64,000 bases of DNA from Niabella sp. (GCA_017744715.1 JAGIAT010000001.1:682001-746000), one strand, 5' to 3'; numbered from the stretch's first letter, positions 8,079 to 16,933 are shown. The notes: generated by a model not told the origin, from the letters alone. Program-made: numbers and translations.

Positions 8079-9614
8079 TTAAAATGGCTGATGTGTTTTC
8101 ATAAACTCGCGCACTTTTGCCAGGTCTTTATAGAGCGGATAATCCTTGCTGAACTTCGGAAACTGCTTGCGCAGGGAATGATAAATGGCCGTGGTCTTGG
8201 CGGCCATCTCGTTGTGCCGGTCCAGGTAGTCGATCGCCTGCAGCAGGGTCATGGCCTGTATCGCCAGCACCTCGTAAGCATTCTCGATCACCTTTTTGGC
8301 GATCTGCGCGGCATTAAAGCCCATGCTTACTATATCCTGGTTGTCGTTGTTATTGGGGATACTGTGTACATACATGGGGAAGGAGAGGGTTTGATTCTCG
8401 GCCGTAGTGGATGTAGCCGTGAACTGGATGCCCTGCATCCCAAAATTCAATCCCAGCACTCCGTGATTCACAAAGGGTGGAAACTTTTGATTCAGTCGTG
8501 CGTTCAGCAGGTAATTCAGCTGCCGCTCGCTCAGCATGGTTAGTTTGGTAATGGCAATCTTCATTTTGTCCATTTCAAAGGACACGTAGTCGCCATGGAA
8601 ATTGCCGCCATGAAAAATATTGTGATTGGCTACGTCTACAACCGGGTTGTCGTTCACCGAATTGAGCTCATTCACTACCGTTTCTTCTGTGTGTGCGAGT
8701 GTATCGTACACAGGGCCCAGCACCTGCGTAATACAGCGAAGGGAATAATATTCCTGCACTTTATCTTCAAATACGTCGTGCTGGATGTTCTCGGGGTTGT
8801 ATAAATGTTCAGACCGGCTGCGGATGAGTTTGCTATCCTCCAGGATGGCGCGCATCTGGCGGGCAATATGCTGCTGGCCGGTATGATGTTTTACAATATT
8901 CAGTTCATGAGAATAGTGGTCGTCATAAACTTCCATGATCTCGTTGGTAATGGCCGAAAGCATGATGGACCAGTTCAGGAGCTGCTGTGCCTGTAGCAGG
9001 TTCAGCAGGCCCACGCCCGTCATGGCAGAAGTGCCATTGATCAGCGCCAGCCCTTCACGGATCTGCACTTTTAAGGGCTCCAGTCCGGCTTTTTTAAAGG
9101 CATCAGCAGCCGGCTGAATGGTGCCCTCATACCATACTTCCCCTTCGCCGATAATACCCAATGCCAGGTGTGCCAGTTGTACCAGGTCGCCGCTGGCACC
9201 CACCCCACCATGCTCATAGATACAGGGCACCAGGTTATGATTGATCATCGCCGCCAGCAGGATGGTCAGCCTGGGATCTACACCGGAATAGCCCTGCATT
9301 AAGTTGTTAAGGCGGGCGAGCATCACGGCCTTTCCCTGTAAGGGTGGAAGTACATGACCGCCGCCGCTGCTGTGACTGCGGATCAGGTTATATTGCAGTT
9401 CTAAAATATTTTCGTCGCTGATCTTATACTGCGCCATTGGGCCAAAACCCGTATTAATGCCATAGATCAGCTTATGACTGGAAAATTGTTTCAGAAACGC
9501 AAAGCTGGTGTTTACCTGCTCCAAAGCAGCTTCATCGAGCGTAATAGGTTGGCTGTCAATTAGAATTGCATTAAAATCTTGTAATGAAAGCCGTTTTCCC
9601 CCTACTGTGATCAT
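8079..9614 (-). CDS. aromatic amino acid ammonia-lyase, probably tyrosine ammonia-lyase
   Basis: 511 residues, full length for the HAL/PAL/TAL family. The MIO cofactor arises from Ala140-Ser141-Gly142 in GGVGASGDLVQL; the catalytic Tyr51 lies in YGINTGFG. Other family blocks are REGLALINGTSAMTG, NSVNDNPVVD and SIPNNNDNQDIVSMG. From memory the protein closely follows the Flavobacterium johnsoniae tyrosine ammonia-lyase, including the substrate-pocket stretch QYNLIRSHSSG. The Ser-His there also resembles histidine ammonia-lyase, so specificity is not proved by motif alone. TAL converts L-tyrosine to 4-coumarate plus ammonia, the aryl starter of flexirubins. Next to a FabG gene and near a CoA-ligase-like gene; no hutU, hutI or hutG is nearby, which argues against histidine degradation. 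Confidence 0.88.
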   Translation of the reverse strand: MITVGGKRLSLQDFNAILIDSQPITLDEAALEQVNTSFAFLKQFSSHKLIYGINTGFGPMAQYKISDENILELQYNLIRSHSSGGGHVLPPLQGKAVMLARLNNLMQGYSGVDPRLTILLAAMINHNLVPCIYEHGGVGASGDLVQLAHLALGIIGEGEVWYEGTIQPAADAFKKAGLEPLKVQIREGLALINGTSAMTGVGLLNLLQAQQLLNWSIMLSAITNEIMEVYDDHYSHELNIVKHHTGQQHIARQMRAILEDSKLIRSRSEHLYNPENIQHDVFEDKVQEYYSLRCITQVLGPVYDTLAHTEETVVNELNSVNDNPVVDVANHNIFHGGNFHGDYVSFEMDKMKIAITKLTMLSERQLNYLLNARLNQKFPPFVNHGVLGLNFGMQGIQFTATSTTAENQTLSFPMYVHSIPNNNDNQDIVSMGFNAAQIAKKVIENAYEVLAIQAMTLLQAIDYLDRHNEMAAKTTAIYHSLRKQFPKFSKDYPLYKDLAKVREFMKTHQPF

Positions 9615-9832
9615 TGTTGTATTCGTAATTTATTAAACAAGGCGCAAAAAAACGAAATATATCACTGGTATCAAAAAATTTATTAGGGGATGGGCTTCAG
9701 CAGTTGTATATAAAAATAGATTTCCGGTGTTTTGTTTCCGGTTACTGCCCGCAAAAACCGGCATTCCCTTTACCGCGATTACCAGGTAAGAATACGTACG
9801 CGAAGGGGTTGCCGGAGTGCGCCGAAAGGGCA

Positions 9833-9871
9833 GGGATGGCCCGGTGGCGTTGGTACGCCGCCGGCCATCCC
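9833..9871 (-). terminator. strong hairpin downstream of the acidic-protein gene
   Basis: Arms 9833-9849 and 9856-9871 pair over about 16 bases (GGGATGGCCCGGTGGCG with CGCCGCCGGCCATCCC, one bulge) around a 6-base loop. It lies 32 bases past the stop of the acidic protein and 219 bases before the ammonia-lyase start. No strong T run follows, so it may be an imperfect terminator or an RNA structure. The rest of 9615-9902 shows nothing else clear. Confidence 0.5.
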
Positions 9872-9902
9872 GGGGATAAAAATGATACAGATCCGGCGCC
9901 CG

Positions 9903-10433
9903 TTATTCGTTGTCGTTGCTCAGGCTGTAAGCGTTGTTTTCCTCGTCTTCTTCGCCGCTTTCTTCATCCTCGTCATCCAGTTCTTCACCGGGAATATCCA
10001 GGTCTTCTCCTGAATTTTCTGCGGTTTCATTTAACGGATCACCTTCATTGTCTTTATTGTCGGGACGGGCATGGCGCAGGTTCCTGTCGTCCTCAAATCC
10101 GGTTTGCTCAAGTGCTTCAACGGCTTCTTCCGGCATTTCATCCGCCTGCGTACTGGCATTGGGTTCTTCCGGTGCGGATGTTTCGGACGGCTCTTCCTCG
10201 GCCGCATTACCACGTTCAAGACGTTCATTGTCGGTATCAAAAATACCCACACCTTCTTCATCATCGGAGGCAATGGTCGTATCCGCCATTTCACGCAGGT
10301 TGGGCGGATGAATATTTTCCTGACCCGGAATATCTTTTACTTCGGGCAGATCCAGTGTGCCCTCGTCCGGTTGCAGTTTTTCCAGATCTTTTTCAGTGTC
10401 CTGCAGGTCCTGTTCGTTTTTGTTGGTATTCAT
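9903..10433 (-). CDS. highly acidic low-complexity protein
   Basis: 176 residues, very rich in Glu, Asp and Asn, with no signal peptide and no hydrophobic stretch. The middle DLPEVKDIPGQENIHPPNL followed by REMADTTIASDDEEG is not random and, from memory, resembles a conserved hypothetical protein of Chitinophaga-like bacteria. It is predicted to be disordered and cytoplasmic. The opposite strand also reads open, but as an Arg/Pro/Cys-rich sequence of no family. It lies between two likely flexirubin genes, yet I see no reason to give it a role in pigment synthesis. Confidence 0.65.
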   Translation of the reverse strand: MNTNKNEQDLQDTEKDLEKLQPDEGTLDLPEVKDIPGQENIHPPNLREMADTTIASDDEEGVGIFDTDNERLERGNAAEEEPSETSAPEEPNASTQADEMPEEAVEALEQTGFEDDRNLRHARPDNKDNEGDPLNETAENSGEDLDIPGEELDDEDEESGEEDEENNAYSLSNDNE

Positions 10434-10885
10434 AATGTTTTTTTAATACCGGAACAAATACGGTGCCTGTTCCCGCTTTGATGCATAACGCCGGTTTTTT
10501 GAAGATAGGAAACCGTTTGCCAAAGGCGTTTGATGCGTGCATAGCGCTGGTTGAAATGTTGGCCTGTTCAAATCCGGCAGGATGGTGCCGATTTTTTTTC
10601 AGTAAAGGGGGAATTAATCCTACAGTTAACGGAAATGCGGACGTTACAGGTAATTGCATTGCGATCCGTTCGCCCCTAAGCACAGCAATGCTGTTATTTA
10701 AGCAATTTTATGCTGGCCGCAAATACGCTGATTGCTCCTTCGGCACCCCCTCCGCAATATTTTTGTGCACCGGTAAAGCTACGGCTGTATCATCCTTTCA
10801 GATGTTGGTCTTACCAGGGAAAGGATTGCTTATGGCTACATCCCTTTGGAGTTTTTTTGAAAGCGATTTGCAGGAAGAACAGCAG
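10434..10885. other. 452-base stretch without a supported gene
   Basis: Between the acidic protein (start 10433) and the 3' end of the CoA-ligase-like gene (stop at 10886). Short frames exist on both strands but none has a recognisable domain, signal or start context. It should hold the promoter of the acidic-protein gene; I do not see a clear TAnnTTTG box close to it. Confidence 0.4.
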
Positions 10886-12181
10886 TTACACTCTTTTGTC
10901 AATAAATTTTACCGGCTTGCGGGCGCCTTCAGGAAACTGCAGTTGTTGCATTTCTTCTCTTGTAAGATATTTTATATGCGGCATTACACGCAAACGGGCC
11001 TGCAGGTAGGTTTTGATCTTGCCATCCGTTTCTTCGGAGGTGTTAACCGGCAGAATGTACAGGAGTACTTCGTCAGTACCAATCTCATTGCTGTATACCT
11101 CCGCTACGTATTCCTTGATTGCGTCTATCTTATGAATGATTTCAAACAGCGCGGGCGCAAACAGCGTGGTGCCTTTGAATTTGATCATTTGCTTTTTACG
11201 GCCGATAACCGGAGAAAGCCGGGTGGTATGCCGGCCGCAGGAACAGGGCTCATAAAAGGCACGGCAAAGGTCGCCCGTTTTATACCGCAACAGGGGCATG
11301 CCTTCTACTCCCAGTGTGGTAATGGTTACTTCGCCGATTTCTCCGGGTGCAACGGGAATTCCGTTGTCGTCAATGAGCTCCAGTATCACCAGCTCCGGGT
11401 TCTGGTGTCCGCCTTTACCCGCTGTACATTCAGTAAAGGCGGTTTGCATTTCAGTGGAGGCGTAGGTAGAGTAGAGTTGTATATCCCAGTTTTCGGTGAT
11501 CCGGCTGCCGAGAATGTTCAGGCTCAGGTCTTCCTTCCGCAGGTTTTCCCCGATGCAAATGGCCTTTTTTACAGAAGAACGGTTGAGGTCAATGCCGTTT
11601 TCTTTTGCGTACTGGATCAGTTTTACAATAAAGGAAGGCACGGCTACGATGGCATTGGGTTTCAGCCGTTCGATCACTTCCCATTGCAGGGATGGTACGC
11701 CGGGCCCTACCCGCACCTGTCCGGCACCCAGCTTGCGGATACCCAGGTAATAGGCAATGCCCGCCATGAACTGCCGGTCGAGGGTCAGCATCAGCTGGTA
11801 AATATCGGAAGCGCTGCCATCGGCACAGGCAAAGGAACTGTATTCATTATAGGCCAGGCGTTGCAGGTCGTTCTCGGTTAAGGCAATGGTTACCGGACTG
11901 CCAATGGTACCGGATGTGGCCATATATTCTACGATCTGGTGCTGGGGCACACAAACGAATGCTTTATTGTGCTGTTGCAGGTGTTCTTTTTCTGTAGGCG
12001 GAATGCGTACCAGGTCTTCAATCTGCCGGATCGTGTCGGGGTCAATATTGTTTTCCTGGAACAGTTGCTTGTAAAAAGGTGAGTTCACTTTTAAATATTG
12101 TACCAGGTTTACCAGTTTTTTTTCCTGGTAGGCTTTTATTTGCTCCGCCGGCTGAAAGGATAGGGATGGTAATTCGTTCAT
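10886..12181 (-). CDS. phenylacetate-CoA-ligase-like adenylating enzyme
   Basis: 431 residues from the ATG at 12181 (MNELPSLSF); the frame stays open 62 codons further up, but that extension is not conserved-looking. This is the ANL superfamily, PaaK/CapK branch: ATP-binding loop MATSGTIGSPV, YSTYASTEM (A5-like), GEVTITTLGVEGMPLLRYKTGD (A7), and a C-terminal GRKKQMIKFKG (A8-like). Such enzymes activate aryl acids with ATP for transfer to CoA or an ACP. Beside the tyrosine ammonia-lyase, the natural substrate would be 4-coumarate, loading the starter of the aryl polyene chain; this is inference based on known flexirubin loci. A short CSCGRH sequence follows the A7 region, as in other PaaK-like proteins. 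Confidence 0.85.
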   Translation of the reverse strand: MNELPSLSFQPAEQIKAYQEKKLVNLVQYLKVNSPFYKQLFQENNIDPDTIRQIEDLVRIPPTEKEHLQQHNKAFVCVPQHQIVEYMATSGTIGSPVTIALTENDLQRLAYNEYSSFACADGSASDIYQLMLTLDRQFMAGIAYYLGIRKLGAGQVRVGPGVPSLQWEVIERLKPNAIVAVPSFIVKLIQYAKENGIDLNRSSVKKAICIGENLRKEDLSLNILGSRITENWDIQLYSTYASTEMQTAFTECTAGKGGHQNPELVILELIDDNGIPVAPGEIGEVTITTLGVEGMPLLRYKTGDLCRAFYEPCSCGRHTTRLSPVIGRKKQMIKFKGTTLFAPALFEIIHKIDAIKEYVAEVYSNEIGTDEVLLYILPVNTSEETDGKIKTYLQARLRVMPHIKYLTREEMQQLQFPEGARKPVKFIDKRV

Positions 12182-12379
12182 TGGGTCAAAAGTAGGATTT
12201 CTGAAGAAAATACGGTGATGTCCCGGTGTATATATAAATGGATGTTTGACGGAGGTATTAACCGGAGGCAGTTGTTCGGGGACTATTGGTTGAAAAGGTT
12301 GCAGTATTGTTTTGATGGAAAATAAATGATAACGGGCAGCGGGCTTGCGGGCTATTGAACGTTGCACAGATGATAAACA

Positions 12380-12424
12380 GCATTACGCATGCCTCCTGCT
12401 TTTGGCAGCAAACATGCGTAATGC
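12380..12424 (-). terminator. perfect 12-bp inverted repeat after the PI-PLC gene
   Basis: GCATTACGCATG at 12380-12391 pairs perfectly with CATGCGTAATGC at 12413-12424; the 21-base loop holds a smaller CTGC/GCAG stem. It lies 30 bases past the stop of the PI-PLC gene and 199 bases before the CoA-ligase-like start. The T run after it is weak, so termination efficiency is uncertain. Confidence 0.6.
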
Positions 12425-12454
12425 CCGGGTTCCGGCCTTCTTCAGGAAGGTTTG

Positions 12455-14377
12455 TTACCTGCTGAAATCATTGGTTTGAAAAAGTTTCCGGATCAGCATG
12501 CCACTTGCCGGGTATTCCGGAAAGTCCATCGGAATGATACCAAGGGCGGCTTTTTTTCCTTTGCTGTTCAGATCATCCAGCAATAGTTTGTTTGTTCCCT
12601 GGAATGAGGAGTACGATTCTTCGCCTTTTGCCAGTGTTTTTGGGTAAACCGGAGGTGGCAGTATAGCGATACCATGGATGCCCATCCCGCTTGTAAAGTT
12701 GATAAAAAGATTGCCGGGATATTTTTTTGCTGCAGCCAGTTCCAAAAAAGGCTTTACATGATTTTTGAATTTGTGGTCCAGTTCTGTCAGCTGATAGCCG
12801 TTATAGTCGTCCTGTATGGAAAAGTGCTGCCCATGATCGTTTTTTACATTTTCTACCTGTGGGTTCTTTTCATTGGGCCACACGCGGTGCGCTTCTATTC
12901 CTATTTGATTGGCAGCACTGGCTGCAGCATACCTTCTTAACAACACGGCTTTTCCTCTTACCTGGCGTAGTTGGGGAACAGCGGTTCCTGTATACCATTT
13001 TTCGGTATGCCGGGCAATTTCAGATGCTACCAGACCGTCGATCGGGTTACTGCCGGATCCTTCATTATTTATAGAAATAATGATCGTTTCCTCCGGGTTA
13101 TGATTTAGAAAGTCGTAACAGGCACGCATAATCTCCGGAAATGTAAGAGGTAATTTAATAATGCCATGATAGGCTTGTAATGTGTTTTCTTCTTTTTTTA
13201 AGCGGATGTCCAGGAAGCGGATCCCTTTGTTTAGCTGAGCAGGAATGTCCAGGGTCTGGCACTGTGCCAGCGACCGTGCAACATGAATGGCAATGGGCGT
13301 TCCAAGGGCGATCAATGCTTTCAGGAACAGTGTAACAGGCTCTGCGGCCGGCAATATTTCAAGCAAATAAAGCAGGTATCCATAGTTGATGGAAGACACA
13401 TCATATGCACAGGAATCGTGTGTGCCGGGAATGGTTAATTCGGTTAGTATTTTAGCGTCGTCTACAGCTGCCATCCATTTTGCCGCCGGAATATACATGG
13501 CAAAATCTTTTATGGCAACCAGGTTGTTATAAAACCGGTTCCAGGTTTGCCGGCAGGTTTCTGCTCCCAGCGTTCCATTATCCAACACTTCCTGGATAAA
13601 AAAGGAATGGTCATCCTTACATTGGGCGGCAATAAAGCTTTTTGTGGCGGTTTGTACCGCAATCAGCGTATGATAGAACCGGTGCCAGGATTGAGGCGGC
13701 GTGGTTTCCGGGCCCAGCGTTCCGTTTTCAAAAACTTCCTGTATAAAAAAATAGTTGCCATTGGCCGATTGTCCGGCGATATAATGCCGGTTACCTGCCG
13801 GAATGAAGGTTAACGTTTCGTAATACCGGTGCCAGTCCTGGGAAGTTGTTTCGGCACCCAGCGTGCCGTTATCATGGATCTTTTGGATAAAGAAATGATT
13901 GTTTGTGGGCGATTGTCCGGCAATAAAACAGGCCGGTCCCATCTGAAGCGTTATCAGTTTGGGATAAAACCGGTGCCAGGATTGGGGTGGCGTGGTTTCC
14001 TGGCCGGGTGTTCCGTTTTCCAGAATTTCCTGGATGAAGAAACGATGGTCGTCGGAAGATTGTCCTGCAATAAAGGTACGGTTGCCTGCCTGAAGACCGG
14101 TCAGCGTTGCGTAGTACCGGTTCCATTTGGTACGGGTGGTTTCCGGTCCCAGGCTTCCGTCTTTAAAAACCTGTTGAATAAAAAAGGATTTGTCGGAATT
14201 TTGCGCGGCAATAAACTGGTGGCCCCCGGTATTGAAGCTAATGAGATTGGAATAATCGTTGACCCAGGTAAGGTTTTCTATCTCTTCGTTGATGAGGGTT
14301 CCATTCACATCGATGCATTGCGCAAAGAAACGTTTTGTGCTATTGCCATAGCCAAGCAGGAGGGTTTCTTTTTTCAT
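12455..14377 (-). CDS. six-repeat (propeller-like) protein fused to a PI-PLC X domain
   Basis: 640 residues. Residues 1-290 are six units of about 48 residues with a pattern F-I-A-G-Q-S..., F-F-I-Q-E-V, NGTLGPET, W.R.Y..L; units 3 and 5 are also very alike in DNA. Six such units suggest a six-bladed beta-propeller or a lectin-like domain. Residues about 300-635 match the phosphatidylinositol-specific phospholipase C X domain: LTIPGTHDSCAYD with catalytic His320, FLDIRLKK, and AYHG with the second His404. Bacterial PI-PLCs cleave phosphatidylinositol without calcium by a two-His mechanism. No signal peptide is visible, so export is uncertain. The repeat domain may bind sugar or membrane ligands. 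I know of no named protein with this order; novelty needs a database search. Confidence 0.8.
   Translation of the reverse strand: MKKETLLLGYGNSTKRFFAQCIDVNGTLINEEIENLTWVNDYSNLISFNTGGHQFIAAQNSDKSFFIQQVFKDGSLGPETTRTKWNRYYATLTGLQAGNRTFIAGQSSDDHRFFIQEILENGTPGQETTPPQSWHRFYPKLITLQMGPACFIAGQSPTNNHFFIQKIHDNGTLGAETTSQDWHRYYETLTFIPAGNRHYIAGQSANGNYFFIQEVFENGTLGPETTPPQSWHRFYHTLIAVQTATKSFIAAQCKDDHSFFIQEVLDNGTLGAETCRQTWNRFYNNLVAIKDFAMYIPAAKWMAAVDDAKILTELTIPGTHDSCAYDVSSINYGYLLYLLEILPAAEPVTLFLKALIALGTPIAIHVARSLAQCQTLDIPAQLNKGIRFLDIRLKKEENTLQAYHGIIKLPLTFPEIMRACYDFLNHNPEETIIISINNEGSGSNPIDGLVASEIARHTEKWYTGTAVPQLRQVRGKAVLLRRYAAASAANQIGIEAHRVWPNEKNPQVENVKNDHGQHFSIQDDYNGYQLTELDHKFKNHVKPFLELAAAKKYPGNLFINFTSGMGIHGIAILPPPVYPKTLAKGEESYSSFQGTNKLLLDDLNSKGKKAALGIIPMDFPEYPASGMLIRKLFQTNDFSR
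13508..14377 (-). repeat. six intragenic tandem repeats of about 145 bp
   Basis: The 5' part of the PI-PLC gene is built of six units of about 48 codons. Shared DNA blocks such as CGGTGCCAGGATTG..., GCGTGGTTTCC and GTTCCGTTTTC recur between 13660 and 14060, showing that some units duplicated recently. Not a CRISPR array: there are no short identical repeats with unique spacers, and the frame is coding throughout. Confidence 0.75.
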
Positions 14378-14522
14378 TGTTTGAAATTTTGGGTTTAGAG
14401 AATGAGGGTTTTATAAGGTATACCGAAGAAGATGCTGACAGCCGTAATACCGGTTTGTTTTTAAGTAGGTATTGCCGGATCCGGCCCCGGGAAATAAGCA
14501 TTGGGATCTTGTTGCATAATGA

Positions 14523-16433
14523 TTATTCATTGCTTACCAGTACCACTTTGCTATATTCTTTTGCTCCATCCTTATTCACCTGTGCTATTCGGATATAGAG
14601 CTTTGTACCGGACGTATCAACGGCGGCTGTTTCTTTTTTTGTACAGCTGTAAAAAATAAGGCCTGCGGCCAATACGGTCAGCGTCCAGGCCCATCTTCTT
14701 TTACCGGGGAGAAACAGCAGGCATAAAAAAGAAACGCCCATCAAACCCAATACGGACATGGCTTCTGCAGCATCGATACGATATTCATAATCCAATGCGT
14801 TGCTGCTGTTGCCGCCCGGAGCCCGGGATGCAATGGTTGCTATTTTTTTAAAATGCCGTCCATCGGCAGATGCTTCTATCTCAAAATGATCGTTATCGGT
14901 TTCAGTTTCGGTAGTCCAGGTTACCTGTAATACCCGGTTGCGTATCAGCGCTGAGAGGGCGCCGAAGGCAACAGGCAATGCGATGCTGTTGGCTTCATAA
15001 GCGCCCATGTCAATGATGCTGTTTGCAATGCGGTTGTAACCGGCAAGGTCTGCGTTGCCATACGTACTGTTATTGTATAGGGTATTGTTGCCTGCATTGA
15101 TCGCAGGGCTTGCAGGCTGCAGCGTAAAGTTGCCTGCGGCCGGGTTGTTGAACAACGGATCACTGTTAGACGCGTTTTGGGCAGTAACGTTAATGGATGG
15201 CGGATATGCGGCCGTGTATGTTGAATTGGTGAATGTGACCGAAGGCGAACCACTGCCAGCCGTCATTACATCGGTATTGGCAGCCCCTGTCCAGAAAATA
15301 CTGTTCTCAATTGTATTGCTGGTGTTCGCGTTCATGTATAAAACGGCTCCCTGCGCATTAAAAAGTGTGCTGTTAATGGTATGAGCCGTGCCCGCGGCAT
15401 TGTACAGGACCGGAAAATTTTCTGATCCAGAATAATAAACCAGGCTGTTTACCAGTGTAAGCACCGGTGCCGGTTTGCTGTTGCCCGTACGGAGGCTTAT
15501 GGCAGATCCTTTATAAACGGCCTGGGTACCTGCTTTGTTGATGGTATTGTTGGCAAACACCGTATTGGTGATACGTAGTTGCCCATCGCCAAGGGCATCA
15601 ACGCCGCCACCGACAGCACCCTGGCTTTGCGATGCATTATCTACGATGTTTTCATTAAAAGAGCAATGGGAAAGAGCTACGTTGTAAACGCCCGGAACTT
15701 CATAGTAAGCGGCATCCAGCTGCATAATGCTCAAACCGCCGCCGGCATAGCTTGCGCGGTTTTCCTGGAAAATACAATTAAAAATTTTGAATGTATTGGA
15801 TGCGGTACTGATGCCGTAATATGCAATGGCACCGCCTCCCTGGAAGGCATAATTGTTTTTAAAAGTGCAGTTTTGAATAGCCGGTGTAATATTCTGGGAT
15901 GAGCCGCTACAGGAAATAAAAAGCGCACCGCCGGCATATTGAGGATGAAAATTGCCGGTAACCCCTCCTTTATTGGCATTTCCGTTAATAAAAGTAAACC
16001 CGTCGACGAGGGTGGTGTTGTCGATGGCCGGCGGATTGGCCGACAATGTATCCAGCTCAATGATCATCGTATGATAGGCAATGTTCCTGCCATCTAATAT
16101 GGTGCTGTTTACAGCTGTATTGCGTTGCCCCGGGCTGGTTTCGCTGCCGGCAAAGCCACCGTAAAGTTTGAGATTGTTCCGGTTTATGTAGAAACTTGAA
16201 TCGCGGTTGTTGGTGCTTGCCGGTGAATAAGTGCCTTTGGCTACCCATATTTCGGTAACAGATGGGTTGGTTTGTGCCGTTTTTAATGCAACGCTGAGGC
16301 TTTTGTACGCATTGGCCCACGAGCTTCCGTTATTGGCCCCGGTAGCGGCGGCATTTACAAATAATACCTGGGCATCCAGGAAGGATATGGAAAGGACGCA
16401 GCACAGAAAAAAAAGCAGGTATCGTTTTTTCAT
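14523..16433 (-). CDS. secreted right-handed beta-helix protein with internal membrane segments
   Basis: 636 residues with a signal peptide (ending FLDAQ). Residues about 22-480 form a parallel beta-helix like the choice-of-anchor/polymorphic outer-membrane type: FVNAAATGANNGSSWANAYK, IWVAKGTY, KLYGGFAGSETS, many N-T-I-F repeats, ending INAGNNTLYN and DLAGYNRI...IDMGAYE. Then comes the start of a type-IX-associated Ig-like domain (WTTETETDNDHFEIEAS, DGRHFKKIATI, YEYRIDA). It is broken by two hydrophobic stretches around LFLPGKRRW, with AGLIFYSC resembling a lipobox, before the domain resumes (LYIRIAQVNKDG, YSKVVLVSNE). Surface localisation is likely; the function may be adhesion or glycan binding. 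The interruption is unusual (see findings). Confidence 0.8.
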   Translation of the reverse strand: MKKRYLLFFLCCVLSISFLDAQVLFVNAAATGANNGSSWANAYKSLSVALKTAQTNPSVTEIWVAKGTYSPASTNNRDSSFYINRNNLKLYGGFAGSETSPGQRNTAVNSTILDGRNIAYHTMIIELDTLSANPPAIDNTTLVDGFTFINGNANKGGVTGNFHPQYAGGALFISCSGSSQNITPAIQNCTFKNNYAFQGGGAIAYYGISTASNTFKIFNCIFQENRASYAGGGLSIMQLDAAYYEVPGVYNVALSHCSFNENIVDNASQSQGAVGGGVDALGDGQLRITNTVFANNTINKAGTQAVYKGSAISLRTGNSKPAPVLTLVNSLVYYSGSENFPVLYNAAGTAHTINSTLFNAQGAVLYMNANTSNTIENSIFWTGAANTDVMTAGSGSPSVTFTNSTYTAAYPPSINVTAQNASNSDPLFNNPAAGNFTLQPASPAINAGNNTLYNNSTYGNADLAGYNRIANSIIDMGAYEANSIALPVAFGALSALIRNRVLQVTWTTETETDNDHFEIEASADGRHFKKIATIASRAPGGNSSNALDYEYRIDAAEAMSVLGLMGVSFLCLLFLPGKRRWAWTLTVLAAGLIFYSCTKKETAAVDTSGTKLYIRIAQVNKDGAKEYSKVVLVSNE

Positions 16434-16665
16434 TTGTTGAACGTTTGTATGAATGGTGAACTATTGTTTGTTTGTTGAGGTGTGGTAATTCTGGTTTATT
16501 ATCGCTGGGGCGGCGGGATGACCGCTGTTGCTGCTGTAAAGGTGCATGGTGAAAAAAGCCGGACCAAAAACAGGGCAGGACGAAAGCCGGACAAGGCACG
16601 GACAAAGAACGGACAGCGGTCCCAGGGGTGTGATATGATCCGCTGGCTGGATTAGGGGCATAAGA

Positions 16666-16693
16666 AAAGACAATCGTATCGGCGATTGTCTTT
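16666..16693 (-). terminator. rho-independent terminator after the 37-residue membrane protein
   Basis: AAAGACAATCG (16666-16676) pairs with CGATTGTCTTT (16683-16693), an 11-bp perfect stem with a 6-base loop. On the minus strand it is followed by a T-rich run (TTTTCTTAT). It lies 40 bases past the stop of the small gene at 16733. The stretch from 16434 to 16665 upstream of the beta-helix gene shows nothing else clear. Confidence 0.8.
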
Positions 16694-16732
16694 AAGCATT
16701 TTGTTTTATTGATTGCGACCCCTTAAAGTTTT

Positions 16733-16846
16733 CTATGGATCGAACGGGTAGATTTTGCGCTCGAAATAGACCCAGACGGCCAATATCAGCAGAAGCGCTA
16801 TAAGAATGATTAAGAGGGTAACATATACATGTTTTCCGCGTTTCAT
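16733..16846 (-). CDS. 37-residue single-pass membrane protein
   Basis: A short reading frame from ATG (16846) to TAG: it opens MKRGKHVYV, continues with about 17 hydrophobic residues (LLIILIALLLILAVWVY) and ends FERKIYPFDP. Positive residues on the N side and a short charged tail fit a one-helix membrane protein. It lies 87 bases after the stop of the TPR regulator on the same strand and just before a good terminator, so it could be the last gene of that transcript. No family recognised. Confidence 0.5.
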   Translation of the reverse strand: MKRGKHVYVTLLIILIALLLILAVWVYFERKIYPFDP

Positions 16847-16933
16847 ATAGAAATAAAGATGCTGCAAAATACGGGAATTCCTGTTTGCGGGTCCGGATTG
16901 GGGGCGGACAAAAAGCGGACAGTATCAATTGGC

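Noticed and set aside
8079..9614. Reading the ammonia-lyase as histidine ammonia-lyase of a hut operon
   Set aside because: No hutU, hutI or hutG nearby; sequence and FabG/ligase neighbours fit the tyrosine ammonia-lyase of flexirubin loci better. Specificity still unproved.
9704..10435. A 243-codon plus-strand frame opposite the acidic protein
   Set aside because: Rich in Arg, Pro, Cys and His, with no family pattern; the minus frame has conserved-looking motifs.
10463..11881. A 472-codon open frame on the plus strand
   Set aside because: It lies antisense to the CoA-ligase-like gene, whose motifs are unmistakable; the plus reading has no domain and odd composition.
13508..14377. Regular repeats that might suggest a CRISPR array
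   Set aside because: Units are about 145 bp, degenerate and in frame throughout; no short identical repeats with unique spacers and no cas genes.
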